Part shown: positions 1 to 10,751 of the stretch, piece after piece | Numbering within the stretch: position 1 is the first letter of the stretch | Layout of the letters: each line of letters opens with the position of its first letter | From: Pseudomonas syringae | GTDB lineage: Bacteria; Pseudomonadota; Gammaproteobacteria; Pseudomonadales; Pseudomonadaceae | Assembly: GCF_021606685.1 (NCBI RefSeq) | Contig: NZ_WKCB01000045.1 | Location: forward strand, 1-47,332 | Length of the DNA: 47,332 nucleotides | Reading direction: 5' to 3' | Notes under the pieces: generated by a model | The model's input: only the letters and a program-made list of their open reading frames with translations | Databases searched by the model: none | What the model was told of the DNA's origin: nothing | Made by a program: the position numbers and the translations under genes

Positions 1-66
1 GTGAAACGATGCATCGCCGATGGTAGTGTGGGGTTTCCCCATGTGAGAGTAGGTCATCGTCAAGAT
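1..66 (+). rRNA. rrf: 5S ribosomal RNA, 3' part (cut by window edge)
   Basis: The first 66 bases match the 3' half of a gammaproteobacterial 5S rRNA as I remember it, including the GATGGTAGTGTGGGGTTTCC segment and a closing strand near TCGTCAAG. The 5' half lies outside the window. It is followed at once by a terminator, so it should be the last gene of an rrn operon that enters from the left. The exact 3' end is uncertain by a few bases. Confidence 0.9.
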
Positions 67-76
67 TAAATTCCAG

Positions 77-110
77 AACCCCTGTTTGCTAACGCAAACA
101 GGGGTTTTGT
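77..110 (+). terminator. Rho-independent terminator of the rRNA operon
   Basis: A perfect 13-bp stem (77-89 with 94-106) and a 4-base loop are followed by a T-rich run. It sits directly after the 5S gene and separates the rRNA operon from birA. Confidence 0.92.
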
Positions 111-233
111 TTTGGGCGGTCGAAAAGGGCGAAGTGGCGCATTACGGCGGCCTTCAATGCTAAAGTCCCGCCTTTCTATGCAATGACCCTTCGCATGGCT
201 ATCATGCGTGCCTCATTGTGAGGCGATACTTGC

Positions 234-1193
234 ATGCTGACGTTGTTGAAACTTCTAAAAGATGGCCGATTCCACTCCGGGGAGGCACTTGGTGCCGCTC
301 TGGGCGTCAGCCGAAGTGCTGTCTGGAAGCAGCTCCAGCACCTGGAGGCTGAATTGAATCTGCCCATCCATAAGGTCCGTGGCAAGGGCTATCAGCTGGC
401 CTCGCCGCTGGTATTCTTGAGTGCCGCAGAGATTGCGTTGAGTGCGCCTTCCCTGGCCTGGCCTGTTCATATATTCGACTCCATCGACTCTACCAACGCA
501 GAAGCCTTGCGCCTTGTTGGCGCTGGGTGCGCGGCGCCGTTCCTGGTACTGGCGGAGCAGCAAACCGCAGGGCGAGGCAGGCGAGGCCGTAGGTGGGTCA
601 GTCCGTTCGCTCAGAACCTGTATTACAGTCTCGTATTGCGTATTGACGGCGGCCTTAGGCAGTTAGAAGGGCTAAGCCTGGTTGTCGGCTTGGCGGTCAT
701 GCAAGCCCTGCGCGAGTCGGGAGTGCAGGGGGCGAGCTTGAAATGGCCAAACGACGTTTTAGTCGGGCAGAAAAAAATTGCCGGGATCTTGCTGGAGTTG
801 GTGGGGGATCCAGCTGATATCTGTCACGTTGTCCTCGGAATAGGCGTCAACGTGAATATGCAGAAAGCTGATGAAGTCGATCAGCAGTGGACTTCCGTGC
901 AGCTCGAAACAGGCTCTCCAGTCGATCGTAACCGACTGGTCGCGCAACTGGGTCTGCAGCTGCAGCACTACCTGGATCGGCACCGGGTTGCAGGCTTTAC
1001 AGCGCTCCAGGAGGAGTGGGAGCAAAATCACGCTTGGCAGGGAAGGGCGGTATCTCTTATCGCCGGTGTCAACCAAGTTGATGGAGTTGTCCTGGGGGTC
1101 GACCCTCAAGGTGCGTTGCGTTTAAGTGTTGATGGCGTCGAGAAAATATACAGTGGTGGTGAGTTAAGCCTGAGGTTGCGTGATGATTCTTGA
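234..1193 (+). CDS. birA: Bifunctional biotin ligase / biotin operon repressor BirA
   Basis: The protein makes biotinyl-5'-AMP and transfers biotin to the carboxyl carrier protein of acetyl-CoA carboxylase. In its long form it also represses biotin synthesis genes. The 319 residues carry an N-terminal winged helix (about 1-60, with SRSAVWKQ as the recognition region). The biotin/ATP loop GRGRRG lies at about 113-118, followed by KWPND, KKIAG and a C-terminal SH3-like domain. Because the DNA-binding domain is present, this is the regulatory (group II) type. The last 11 bases overlap coaX, which suggests translational coupling. No bio operon operator is visible in the window. Confidence 0.95.
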   Translation: MLTLLKLLKDGRFHSGEALGAALGVSRSAVWKQLQHLEAELNLPIHKVRGKGYQLASPLVFLSAAEIALSAPSLAWPVHIFDSIDSTNAEALRLVGAGCAAPFLVLAEQQTAGRGRRGRRWVSPFAQNLYYSLVLRIDGGLRQLEGLSLVVGLAVMQALRESGVQGASLKWPNDVLVGQKKIAGILLELVGDPADICHVVLGIGVNVNMQKADEVDQQWTSVQLETGSPVDRNRLVAQLGLQLQHYLDRHRVAGFTALQEEWEQNHAWQGRAVSLIAGVNQVDGVVLGVDPQGALRLSVDGVEKIYSGGELSLRLRDDS

Positions 1194-1932
1194 GCTCGAC
1201 TGTGGGAATAGCTTTATCAAGTGGCGAATCCTTGAGTCGGATAGGGCCAGTGCCTCTGCAGAAGGGGTTGCAGGTTCGGACATCGCACTGATTGAAAGCC
1301 TGCTAGCGCTGCCCGGAGTATTGCTGACACGCTGTCGCTTGGTGAGTGTTCGCGCCATAGAGGAAACGGACAAGCTCGTTGCGGCTCTCGTAGAGGCTTT
1401 TGGTGTGGTTGTTTGCTGTGCTGCTTCTGCACGAGAAATGGCCGGGGTGCGCAACGGCTACGAAGATTTCGAGCGTCTTGGCCTTGATCGCTGGCTGGCG
1501 ATGCTGGGTGGGTTCAAGTTGGCATCGGGTGCTTGCCTGGTACTCGATTTTGGCACGGCAGCGACTGCAGACTTTATCGCGGCGGACGGTGAGCATCTGG
1601 GCGGCTTCATTTGCCCCGGTATGCCTCTCATGCGTAACCAGCTTCGCACGCACACGCGCAGGATACGTTATGACGATGCCGCAGCGGAAAGGGCCTTGGA
1701 GGGCTTTTCGCCTGGCCGTACGACCGTAGAGGCGGTAGAGCGTGGTTGTACATTAATGCTCAGGGGATTTGTGCTGACCCAGCTTGAATTGGCTCGCGCC
1801 TACTGGGGGGATGACTTCACCGTATTCCTCACCGGTGGGGATGCAGGCCTGGTATCGGATGCGGTGCCCCAGGCCCGGCTGGTGCCTGATTTGATTTTCG
1901 TGGGGTTGGCGATGGCGTGTCCATTATCTTGA
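1183..1932 (+). CDS. coaX: Type III pantothenate kinase CoaX
   Basis: CoaX phosphorylates pantothenate, the first step of coenzyme A synthesis, in the cytoplasm. The start LELDCGNS is the phosphate-binding motif of the type III (Bvg accessory factor-like) family. VLDFGTAATADF and GGFICPGMPLM are further motifs of this ASKHA-fold kinase. The ATG at 1183 gives 249 residues and the conserved MILELDCGN start; a GTG one codon upstream (1180) is the alternative. The start lies inside the end of birA. A BirA-CoaX neighbourhood joins two cofactor functions, as is usual in Pseudomonas. Confidence 0.94.
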   Translation: MILELDCGNSFIKWRILESDRASASAEGVAGSDIALIESLLALPGVLLTRCRLVSVRAIEETDKLVAALVEAFGVVVCCAASAREMAGVRNGYEDFERLGLDRWLAMLGGFKLASGACLVLDFGTAATADFIAADGEHLGGFICPGMPLMRNQLRTHTRRIRYDDAAAERALEGFSPGRTTVEAVERGCTLMLRGFVLTQLELARAYWGDDFTVFLTGGDAGLVSDAVPQARLVPDLIFVGLAMACPLS

Positions 1933-1939
1933 GGTGATT

Positions 1940-2386
1940 ATGCGTTGGCTGTTTTTACTTTTACTTGTCCTCAACGCCTTCTATTACGTATGGCATCAGC
2001 AAGAGGCGCCGTTGCGTGCCAAGGATGTCACTCCTTTGAGTCTCTATCGGGGCTCACAGCAAGACATCCGACTACTGAGTGAGTCTGCCGATGATGTGGT
2101 CCGCAAGGATCGAGCAAAAGCGCCCGACGCGCCGAATACATGCTTGTACATCGGTGGTTTTTTGGATCAGCGCCAAGCGCAGACGCTCGAGCAGCGCCTC
2201 ACAAGCCTGGATATAAAGGTCAAAGTTCAATTGCTGGCCACGCCCGATACCTCAGGTTATTGGCTCCGCGTGGCCCCAGAAAGTCGGCGCCTGGCTGATG
2301 ATCTGCCATTTGAAAACCTTGCTAAGGAATTCAATGAGTTAAAACATAAAATAATGTTGTGCGAAGGCGTTGCAAGTGTCGAATAG
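1940..2386 (+). CDS. Small membrane-anchored SPOR-like protein, function unknown
   Basis: This 148-residue protein starts at the ATG at 1940, which has a GAGGTG ribosome site in front; a GTG at 1934 is a weaker alternative. Residues 2-17 form one hydrophobic segment (WLFLLLLVLNAFYYVW), a likely signal anchor facing the periplasm. The C-terminal part (about 60-145), with CLYIGGFLDQRQA and SGYWLRVAP, resembles the SPOR peptidoglycan-binding fold. It follows coaX after 7 bases and is probably in the same operon. Its last codons contain a promoter for downstream RNA (2370-2398). SPOR membership is inferred from pattern only and the physiological role is unknown. Confidence 0.75.
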   Translation: MRWLFLLLLVLNAFYYVWHQQEAPLRAKDVTPLSLYRGSQQDIRLLSESADDVVRKDRAKAPDAPNTCLYIGGFLDQRQAQTLEQRLTSLDIKVKVQLLATPDTSGYWLRVAPESRRLADDLPFENLAKEFNELKHKIMLCEGVASVE

Positions 2387-2398
2387 TTTGCATAGAAT
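2370..2398 (+). promoter_or_regulatory. Sigma-70 promoter inside the end of the SPOR-like gene
   Basis: TTGCAA (2370-2375) and TAGAAT (2393-2398) are separated by 17 bases. Transcription would start near 2405, at the beginning of a hairpin-forming stretch upstream of the tRNA cluster. This may be the distal tRNA promoter or the promoter of a short RNA. Confidence 0.6.
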
Positions 2399-2404
2399 GG
2401 CGCC

Positions 2405-2445
2405 CGCTTCGCAGTGAAGACCTTTACGGTCTACAGCGTGAAGCG
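2405..2445 (+). other. Stem-loop-forming leader between SPOR-like gene and tRNA-Tyr
   Basis: CGCTTC (2405-2410) can pair with GAAGCG (2440-2445), and AGACC (2418-2422) with GGTCT (2428-2432). Together they make an interrupted hairpin that begins where the 2370-2398 promoter would start transcription. A second short dyad, CTCAT/ATGAG, follows near 2464-2480. The role is unknown; it could be 5' leader RNA removed from the tRNA precursor. Confidence 0.4.
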
Positions 2446-2487
2446 AAGGTCAACGCAGCTAACCTCATATTTTTAATGAGAAAATGC

Positions 2488-2515
2488 TTGACAGAAGGCC
2501 GGCGTGATGTAGAAT
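2488..2515 (+). promoter_or_regulatory. Strong sigma-70 promoter of the tRNA-Tyr/Gly/Thr cluster
   Basis: A perfect TTGACA (2488-2493) and TAGAAT (2510-2515) are 16 bases apart. The predicted start, near 2522, is only a few bases before tRNA-Tyr. The following GCCGGCTCGC is GC-rich, as expected of a stringently controlled stable RNA promoter; stringent control is inferred from family knowledge. Confidence 0.82.
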
Positions 2516-2528
2516 GCCGGCTCGCTTA

Positions 2529-2613
<85 letters not shown>

Positions 2614-2637
2614 TTTTTAGCGTGAGCTGCAAGCTCC

Positions 2638-2711
<74 letters not shown>

Positions 2712-2737
2712 AGTTTGCAGGTTGTGCAAGGTGTTTC

Positions 2738-2813
2738 GCTCTTGTAGCTCAGTTGGTAGAGCACACCCTTGGTAAGGGTGAGGTCAGCGGTTCAAATCCG
2801 CTCAAGAGCTCCA
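2738..2813 (+). tRNA. tRNA-Thr (anticodon GGT)
   Basis: This is a 76-base tRNA with acceptor GCTCTTG/CAAGAGC, an anticodon stem CACCC/GGGTG with GGT at 2771-2773, and an encoded CCA. In many gammaproteobacteria this tRNA is followed by tufB in one transcript. Here it is followed by a terminator instead. Confidence 0.97.
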
Positions 2814-2819
2814 TATGAC

Positions 2820-2851
2820 AAGGCAGATATGAAAATATCTGCCTTTGTTTT
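2820..2851 (+). terminator. Terminator of the tRNA-Tyr/Gly/Thr cluster
   Basis: A 10-bp AT-rich stem (2821-2830 with 2835-2844) has a GAAA loop and is followed by TTTGTTTT. It lies 6 bases after tRNA-Thr, at the place where tufB stands in related genomes. Confidence 0.82.
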
Positions 2852-2925
2852 AACAGCTACCTCGGCTTGATGGTGTTGTGCCTGGCTTTGTTGTTAGGTG
2901 ATTTCAAGTCTAGTGGGGTTGGTTG

Positions 2926-2954
2926 TTGTAAAGTCTTTTTCAGGCCTGCATAAT
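2926..2954 (+). promoter_or_regulatory. Promoter for tRNA-Trp, secE and nusG
   Basis: TTGTAA (2926-2931) and CATAAT (2949-2954) are 17 bases apart, predicting a start near 2961, 14 bases before tRNA-Trp. No terminator separates tRNA-Trp from secE, so the tRNA and secE-nusG probably share a transcript. Confidence 0.62.
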
Positions 2955-2974
2955 GGTCGGCCTGATTTTGTTTT

Positions 2975-3050
2975 AGGTCAGTAGCTCAATTGGCAGAGCG
3001 ACGGTCTCCAAAACCGTAGGTTGGGGGTTCGATTCCCTCCTGACCTGCCA
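2975..3050 (+). tRNA. tRNA-Trp (anticodon CCA)
   Basis: This is a 76-base tRNA with acceptor AGGTCAG/CTGACCT, an anticodon stem ACGGT/ACCGT with CCA at 3008-3010, a GTTCGATTC T loop and an encoded CCA end. It lies 45 bases before secE, the usual gamma-proteobacterial order. Confidence 0.97.
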
Positions 3051-3095
3051 GATTCACGTGGTGTATCTGGCTTTCTTTTCACAGGATCTTCATAG

Positions 3096-3464
3096 ATGAC
3101 TCCTAAGGCTGAAGCTCAAAGCTCTCGTTTCGATCTCGTCAAGTGGCTCGCCGTAGTCGCATTGGTGGTCGTAGGCGTTGTTGGCAATCAGTACTACTCT
3201 GCTTCGCCGATCCTGTACCGTGTGCTCGCTTTGCTCGCCCTTGCTGCTGTAGCTGCCTTTGTGGGCCTGCAGACTGCCAAAGGCAAGTCTTTCGCGGTCC
3301 TGGTAAAGGAAGCTCGCACCGAAATTCGTAAAGTCGTTTGGCCGACTCGCCAAGAAACCACGCAGACCACGTTGATTGTTGTGGCTGTTGTTCTGGTTAT
3401 GGCGTTGCTGTTGTGGGGGCTTGATTCCCTGCTCGGCTGGCTTGTTTCCTTGATTGTTGGCTAA
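3096..3464 (+). CDS. secE: Preprotein translocase subunit SecE
   Basis: SecE is the small clamp subunit of the SecYEG channel in the inner membrane. The 122 residues contain three hydrophobic helices (about 16-34, 42-60 and 93-115), the three-helix form found in enterics and pseudomonads. Between helices 2 and 3 lies the conserved amphipathic segment ending in EIRKVVWPTRQET, the family signature that contacts SecY. nusG follows after 9 bases. SecY itself is encoded 25 kb downstream in the spc operon. Confidence 0.96.
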   Translation: MTPKAEAQSSRFDLVKWLAVVALVVVGVVGNQYYSASPILYRVLALLALAAVAAFVGLQTAKGKSFAVLVKEARTEIRKVVWPTRQETTQTTLIVVAVVLVMALLLWGLDSLLGWLVSLIVG

Positions 3465-3473
3465 GGGTGTCCC

Positions 3474-4007
3474 GTGGCTAAGCGTTGGTACGTTGTGCAT
3501 GCTTACTCGGGTTACGAGAAGCATGTTATGCGCTCTTTGCTGGAGCGCGTAAAGCTCGCAGGCATGGAAGATGGCTTCGGCGAAATTCTGGTTCCCACTG
3601 AAGAAGTGGTTGAAATGCGGAATGGTCAGAAGCGCAAGAGTGAACGCAAGTTCTTCCCTGGCTACGTGCTGGTTCAGATGGACATGAATGAAGGTACTTG
3701 GCACTTGGTCAAGGACACTCCTCGTGTCATGGGTTTCATTGGCGGTACTGCTGATAAGCCTGCTCCGATCACTGACAAGGAAGCGGAAGCGATTCTGCGT
3801 CGTGTTGCTGACGGTAGCGACAAGCCTAAGCCGAAGACGTTGTTCGAGCCGGGTGAGGTTGTTCGTGTCACAGATGGTCCGTTTGCTGATTTCAACGGCA
3901 CCGTCGAAGAAGTTAACTACGAAAAGAGCCGGATCCAAGTGGCAGTGCTCATTTTCGGTCGCTCTACTCCGGTAGAGTTGGAGTTCAGCCAGGTCGAGAA
4001 GGTCTAG
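3474..4007 (+). CDS. nusG: Transcription termination/antitermination factor NusG
   Basis: NusG binds the RNA polymerase clamp and links it to Rho or to ribosomal protein S10. The 177 residues begin at a GTG with the conserved AKRWYVVHAYSGYEK start. The NGN domain spans about 1-120, with FPGYVLVQMDM. The C-terminal KOW domain (about 125-177) contains FEPGEVVRVTDGPFADFNG. It is co-transcribed with secE, and a terminator-like hairpin lies 15 bases after the stop. Confidence 0.97.
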   Translation: MAKRWYVVHAYSGYEKHVMRSLLERVKLAGMEDGFGEILVPTEEVVEMRNGQKRKSERKFFPGYVLVQMDMNEGTWHLVKDTPRVMGFIGGTADKPAPITDKEAEAILRRVADGSDKPKPKTLFEPGEVVRVTDGPFADFNGTVEEVNYEKSRIQVAVLIFGRSTPVELEFSQVEKV

Positions 4008-4022
4008 CTGGGCAAGCATCCC

Positions 4023-4053
4023 AACCCCGCAGCCTTAGGCTGTGGGGTTTTGT
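4023..4053 (+). terminator. Terminator or attenuator between nusG and rplK
   Basis: A 12-bp stem (4023-4034 with 4038-4049, one G-U pair) and a TTA loop run into TTTTGTC. It should end most secE-nusG transcripts and leave rplK to its own promoter, or act as an attenuator. No good sigma-70 promoter could be named between it and rplK. Confidence 0.8.
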
Positions 4054-4080
4054 CGTCACTGGGATAAACGCGCAAGTAAC

Positions 4081-4109
4081 CGGGGAGCCTTTCGAGGCGT
4101 TCGAACCCG
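4081..4109 (+). promoter_or_regulatory. Candidate L1-binding leader hairpin before rplK
   Basis: CGGG (4081-4084) pairs with CCCG (4106-4109), and inside it GCCT (4087-4090) pairs with AGGC (4095-4098). In E. coli, free L1 binds a leader hairpin in front of rplK and represses rplKA translation. The position here fits such a target; binding is inferred, not shown. Confidence 0.4.
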
Positions 4110-4124
4110 TAATTGGAGTGCCTC

Positions 4125-4556
4125 ATGGCCAAGAAAATTACCGCTTACATCAAGCTGCAAGTGAAGGCCGCTCAGGCCAACCCTAGCCCACCCGTCGGTC
4201 CAGCTCTGGGTCAGCACGGCGTGAACATCATGGAATTCTGCAAAGCCTTCAACGCCCGTACTCAGGGTCTTGAGCCAGGTCTGCCGACTCCAGTGATCAT
4301 CACTGTATACAGCGACCGTAGCTTCACTTTCGAAACCAAGTCGACCCCGGCTTCGGTTCTGTTGAAGAAAGCTGCCGGTCTGACTAGCGGTTCCGCTCGT
4401 CCTAACACCGTTAAGGTTGGCACCGTAACTCGTGCTCAGCTGGAAGAAATCGCGAAAACCAAAAACGCGGATCTGACTGCAGCTGATATGGATGCAGCCG
4501 TGCGTACCATCGCCGGTTCTGCTCGTAGCATGGGCCTTAACGTGGAGGGTGTGTAA
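4125..4556 (+). CDS. rplK: 50S ribosomal protein L11
   Basis: L11 forms the base of the GTPase-associated centre of the 50S subunit. It is needed for RelA activation and is the usual PrmA methylation target. The 143 residues show the proline-rich N-terminal domain (KAAQANPSPPVGPALGQHGVN) and the rRNA-binding C-terminal domain ending SARSMGLNVEGV. The ATG at 4125 gives the family start MAKKITAYIKLQ and has a GGAG site. An upstream in-frame start would add four residues not seen in the family. Its stop overlaps the rplA start (TAATG). Confidence 0.98.
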   Translation: MAKKITAYIKLQVKAAQANPSPPVGPALGQHGVNIMEFCKAFNARTQGLEPGLPTPVIITVYSDRSFTFETKSTPASVLLKKAAGLTSGSARPNTVKVGTVTRAQLEEIAKTKNADLTAADMDAAVRTIAGSARSMGLNVEGV

Positions 4557-5251
4557 TGGCTAAGCTGACCAAGCGCCAAAAGGCTATCGCCGGCAAAATC
4601 GAAGCGGGCAAGTCCTACAACTTTGTAGACGCTGCTGCCCTGCTGACCGAGCTGTCGACTGTCAAGTTCAGCGAGTCCGTTGACGTTGCTGTAAACCTGG
4701 GTGTTGACCCACGTAAATCCGACCAGGTCGTTCGTAGCGCTACTGTGCTGCCACACGGTACTGGCAAGACTGTACGTGTAGCTGTCTTCACCCAAGGCCC
4801 GGCAGCTGAAGCTGCTCTGGCCGCCGGCGCAGACCGCGTTGGTATGGACGACCTGGCTGCCGAAATGAAAGGCGGCGACCTGAACTATGACGTTGTTATT
4901 GCCTCCCCGGATGCAATGCGCGTTGTAGGTCAGTTGGGTCAGATCCTGGGTCCACGTGGTCTGATGCCTAACCCTAAAGTCGGCACCGTAACGCCAGACG
5001 TAGCTACCGCGGTTAAAAACGCCAAGGCTGGTCAGGTTCGTTATCGCACCGACAAAAACGGCATCATTCACACCTCCGTTGGCAAAGTCGGCTTTGATGC
5101 CGTCAAGCTGAAGGAAAACGTTGAAGCCCTGATCGCTGATCTGAAGCGTATCAAGCCAGCTTCCTCGAAAGGTATCTACGTCAAGCGCGTTACCCTGAGC
5201 ACCACTATGGGCCCAGGTCTGGTCATCGACCAAGGCTCGCTGGACGTATAA
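4556..5251 (+). CDS. rplA: 50S ribosomal protein L1
   Basis: L1 forms the mobile L1 stalk that guides deacylated tRNA out of the E site. It also acts as translational repressor of its own operon in bacteria. The protein has 231 residues, the usual length, with the signature LGPRGLMPNPKVGTV in the middle. The start overlaps the rplK stop by one base, a classic translational coupling. A structured 198-base leader follows before rplJ. Confidence 0.98.
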   Translation: MAKLTKRQKAIAGKIEAGKSYNFVDAAALLTELSTVKFSESVDVAVNLGVDPRKSDQVVRSATVLPHGTGKTVRVAVFTQGPAAEAALAAGADRVGMDDLAAEMKGGDLNYDVVIASPDAMRVVGQLGQILGPRGLMPNPKVGTVTPDVATAVKNAKAGQVRYRTDKNGIIHTSVGKVGFDAVKLKENVEALIADLKRIKPASSKGIYVKRVTLSTTMGPGLVIDQGSLDV

Positions 5252-5449
5252 GACACAGATTGGCGCAAGCGATTGCGCCAATTGAAAAATTGGGGTCCCT
5301 GCCTGGCGGGGGCTATCCAAGACCGTAGGCGACGCAAGTCTTAAACCATAAGCCTACGCAGATGGTGCTCCCGGTTCCTTACCGAATCAGACACCAAAAC
5401 GACATCCGGCTCCGGCCAGATGAAACGGTAACAAGCAGGAGTTAAACCC
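5252..5449 (+). promoter_or_regulatory. rplJ leader (probable L10 autoregulatory region)
   Basis: This 198-base gap contains a perfect 9-bp hairpin, TTGGCGCAA (5260-5268) with TTGCGCCAA (5273-5281), closed by a GCGA loop of the GNRA type. A long GC-rich stretch follows, up to the AGGAG site of rplJ. In bacteria the L10(L12)4 complex binds the rplJ leader and represses rplJL translation; this region is the expected target. The hairpin lacks a T tract on this strand, so it is not an obvious terminator. Confidence 0.5.
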
Positions 5450-5950
5450 GTGGCAATTAATCTCGAAGACAAGAAGGCCATCGTCGCTGAAGTCAACGAG
5501 GCTGCCAAAGCTGCTCTGTCCGCTGTCGTGGCTGATGCCCGTGGTGTGACAGTAGGCGCTATGACCGGACTCCGTAAAGAGGCTCGTGAAGCTGGCGTAT
5601 ACGTACGTGTTGTACGTAACACCCTGCTCAAGCGCGCTGTTGCTGACACTGAATACAGTGTTCTCAACGACGTGTTCACCGGCCCGACTCTGATCGCGTT
5701 CTCCAAGGATCATCCAGGCGCTGCTGCCCGTTTGTTCAAGGAATTCGCTAAGAGTCAGGATAAGTTCGAGATCAAGGCAGCTGCGTTCGAGGGCAAGTTC
5801 CTCGCAGCTAACCAAATCGACGTACTGGCAACACTGCCGACCCGCGACGAAGCCATTTCGCAGCTGATGAGCGTGATTCAAGGCGCTACCAGCAAGCTGG
5901 CTCGTACTCTGGCTGCAGTTCGCGAGCAAAAAGAAGCTGCCGCAGCCTAA
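5450..5950 (+). CDS. rplJ: 50S ribosomal protein L10
   Basis: L10 anchors dimers of L7/L12 to the 23S rRNA and so carries the ribosomal stalk. It has 166 residues and begins at GTG (AINLEDKKAIV), with AGGAG 8-12 bases upstream. The N-terminal rRNA-binding domain has VADARGVTVGAMTGLR and VYVRVVRNTLLKRAV. The C-terminal helix (about 135-166) binds L12. rplL follows after 78 bases with no terminator between. Confidence 0.97.
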   Translation: MAINLEDKKAIVAEVNEAAKAALSAVVADARGVTVGAMTGLRKEAREAGVYVRVVRNTLLKRAVADTEYSVLNDVFTGPTLIAFSKDHPGAAARLFKEFAKSQDKFEIKAAAFEGKFLAANQIDVLATLPTRDEAISQLMSVIQGATSKLARTLAAVREQKEAAAA

Positions 5951-6028
5951 GGCTGAGCAACTTCTCTCGCGTATTTTTGTTTATTTCGATGGCCGCGTAG
6001 GCCGTCCCCCAATTCAGGAAATACAGCA

Positions 6029-6394
6029 ATGTCTATCTCCCAAGACGATATCCTCAACGCCGTAGCTGAAATGTCGGTTCTGCAGGTTGTTGAGCTGATC
6101 AAAGCTTTCGAAGAAAAATTCGGCGTTTCCGCTGCCGCTGCTTCCGCTGGCCCAGCTGCTGCTGCTGCCGTTGTTGAAGAGCAAACCGAATTCAACGTCA
6201 TGCTGACCGAAGCTGGCGAGAAGAAAGTAAACGTGATCAAGGCAGTACGTGAACTGACCGGTCTGGGCCTGAAAGAAGCCAAGGCTGTAGTTGACGGCGC
6301 TCCTGCCGTGGTTCTGGAAGCTGTCTCCAAAGACGCAGCTGACAAAGCCAAAGCTACTCTGGAAGAAGCAGGCGCTAAAGTCGAGCTGAAGTAA
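6029..6394 (+). CDS. rplL: 50S ribosomal protein L7/L12
   Basis: L7/L12 is the multi-copy stalk protein that recruits translational GTPases. The 121 residues consist of an N-terminal dimerisation domain (1-33), an alanine-rich hinge (about 36-52) and the compact C-terminal factor-binding domain with KVNVIKAVRELTGLGLKEAK. It is very acidic, as is typical. A strong hairpin with a T run lies 46 bases downstream and would reduce transcription into rpoBC. Confidence 0.98.
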   Translation: MSISQDDILNAVAEMSVLQVVELIKAFEEKFGVSAAAASAGPAAAAAVVEEQTEFNVMLTEAGEKKVNVIKAVRELTGLGLKEAKAVVDGAPAVVLEAVSKDAADKAKATLEEAGAKVELK

Positions 6395-6440
6395 GCATCG
6401 ACCTTGCGTCTCCAGCCCAAGCGTTAAGCTGAAGGCTGAT

Positions 6441-6469
6441 GGCTGGTGGCTCTTGCCACCGGCCTTTTT
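6441..6469 (+). terminator. Attenuator between rplL and rpoB
   Basis: A 10-bp stem (6441-6450 with 6455-6464, one G-U pair) with a TCTT loop is followed by TTTTT. It sits in a 219-base gap between rplL and rpoB. In E. coli a partial terminator at the same place makes rpoBC transcripts rarer than rplJL transcripts; the same role is inferred here. Confidence 0.82.
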
Positions 6470-6613
6470 CCGTTCTTGGCTGTCGACTCGGTCGCCGCCA
6501 TTAACGCGCTGTAGCCACCCGAAGCGGTGGTGCAAACCATGGGGTTTGCGAGATTTTCTGGCTGCTCCCGTCGGAGGGGCCAAACAAGCAGGTGACCAAG
6601 CTGGGGAACGCTG

Positions 6614-10687
<4,074 letters not shown>

Positions 10688-10702
10688 CACGTGACGCGAA
10701 TC

Positions 10703-10729
10703 GAGAGTGGGGCAATTTGGCCCGCTCTC
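10703..10729 (+). other. Intercistronic hairpin between rpoB and rpoC
   Basis: GAGAGTGGG (10703-10711) pairs with CCCGCTCTC (10721-10729) with one G-U pair. There is no T run, so it is not a terminator. It may be a processing or stabilising structure just before the AGGAGG site of rpoC. Confidence 0.5.
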
Positions 10730-10751
10730 TGCTCCGCCAGGAGGAAAGGCC

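Noticed and set aside
7..66. Possible CRISPR-like or tandem repeat at the left edge
   Set aside because: The sequence is the 3' part of 5S rRNA; its internal symmetry is rRNA helix structure.
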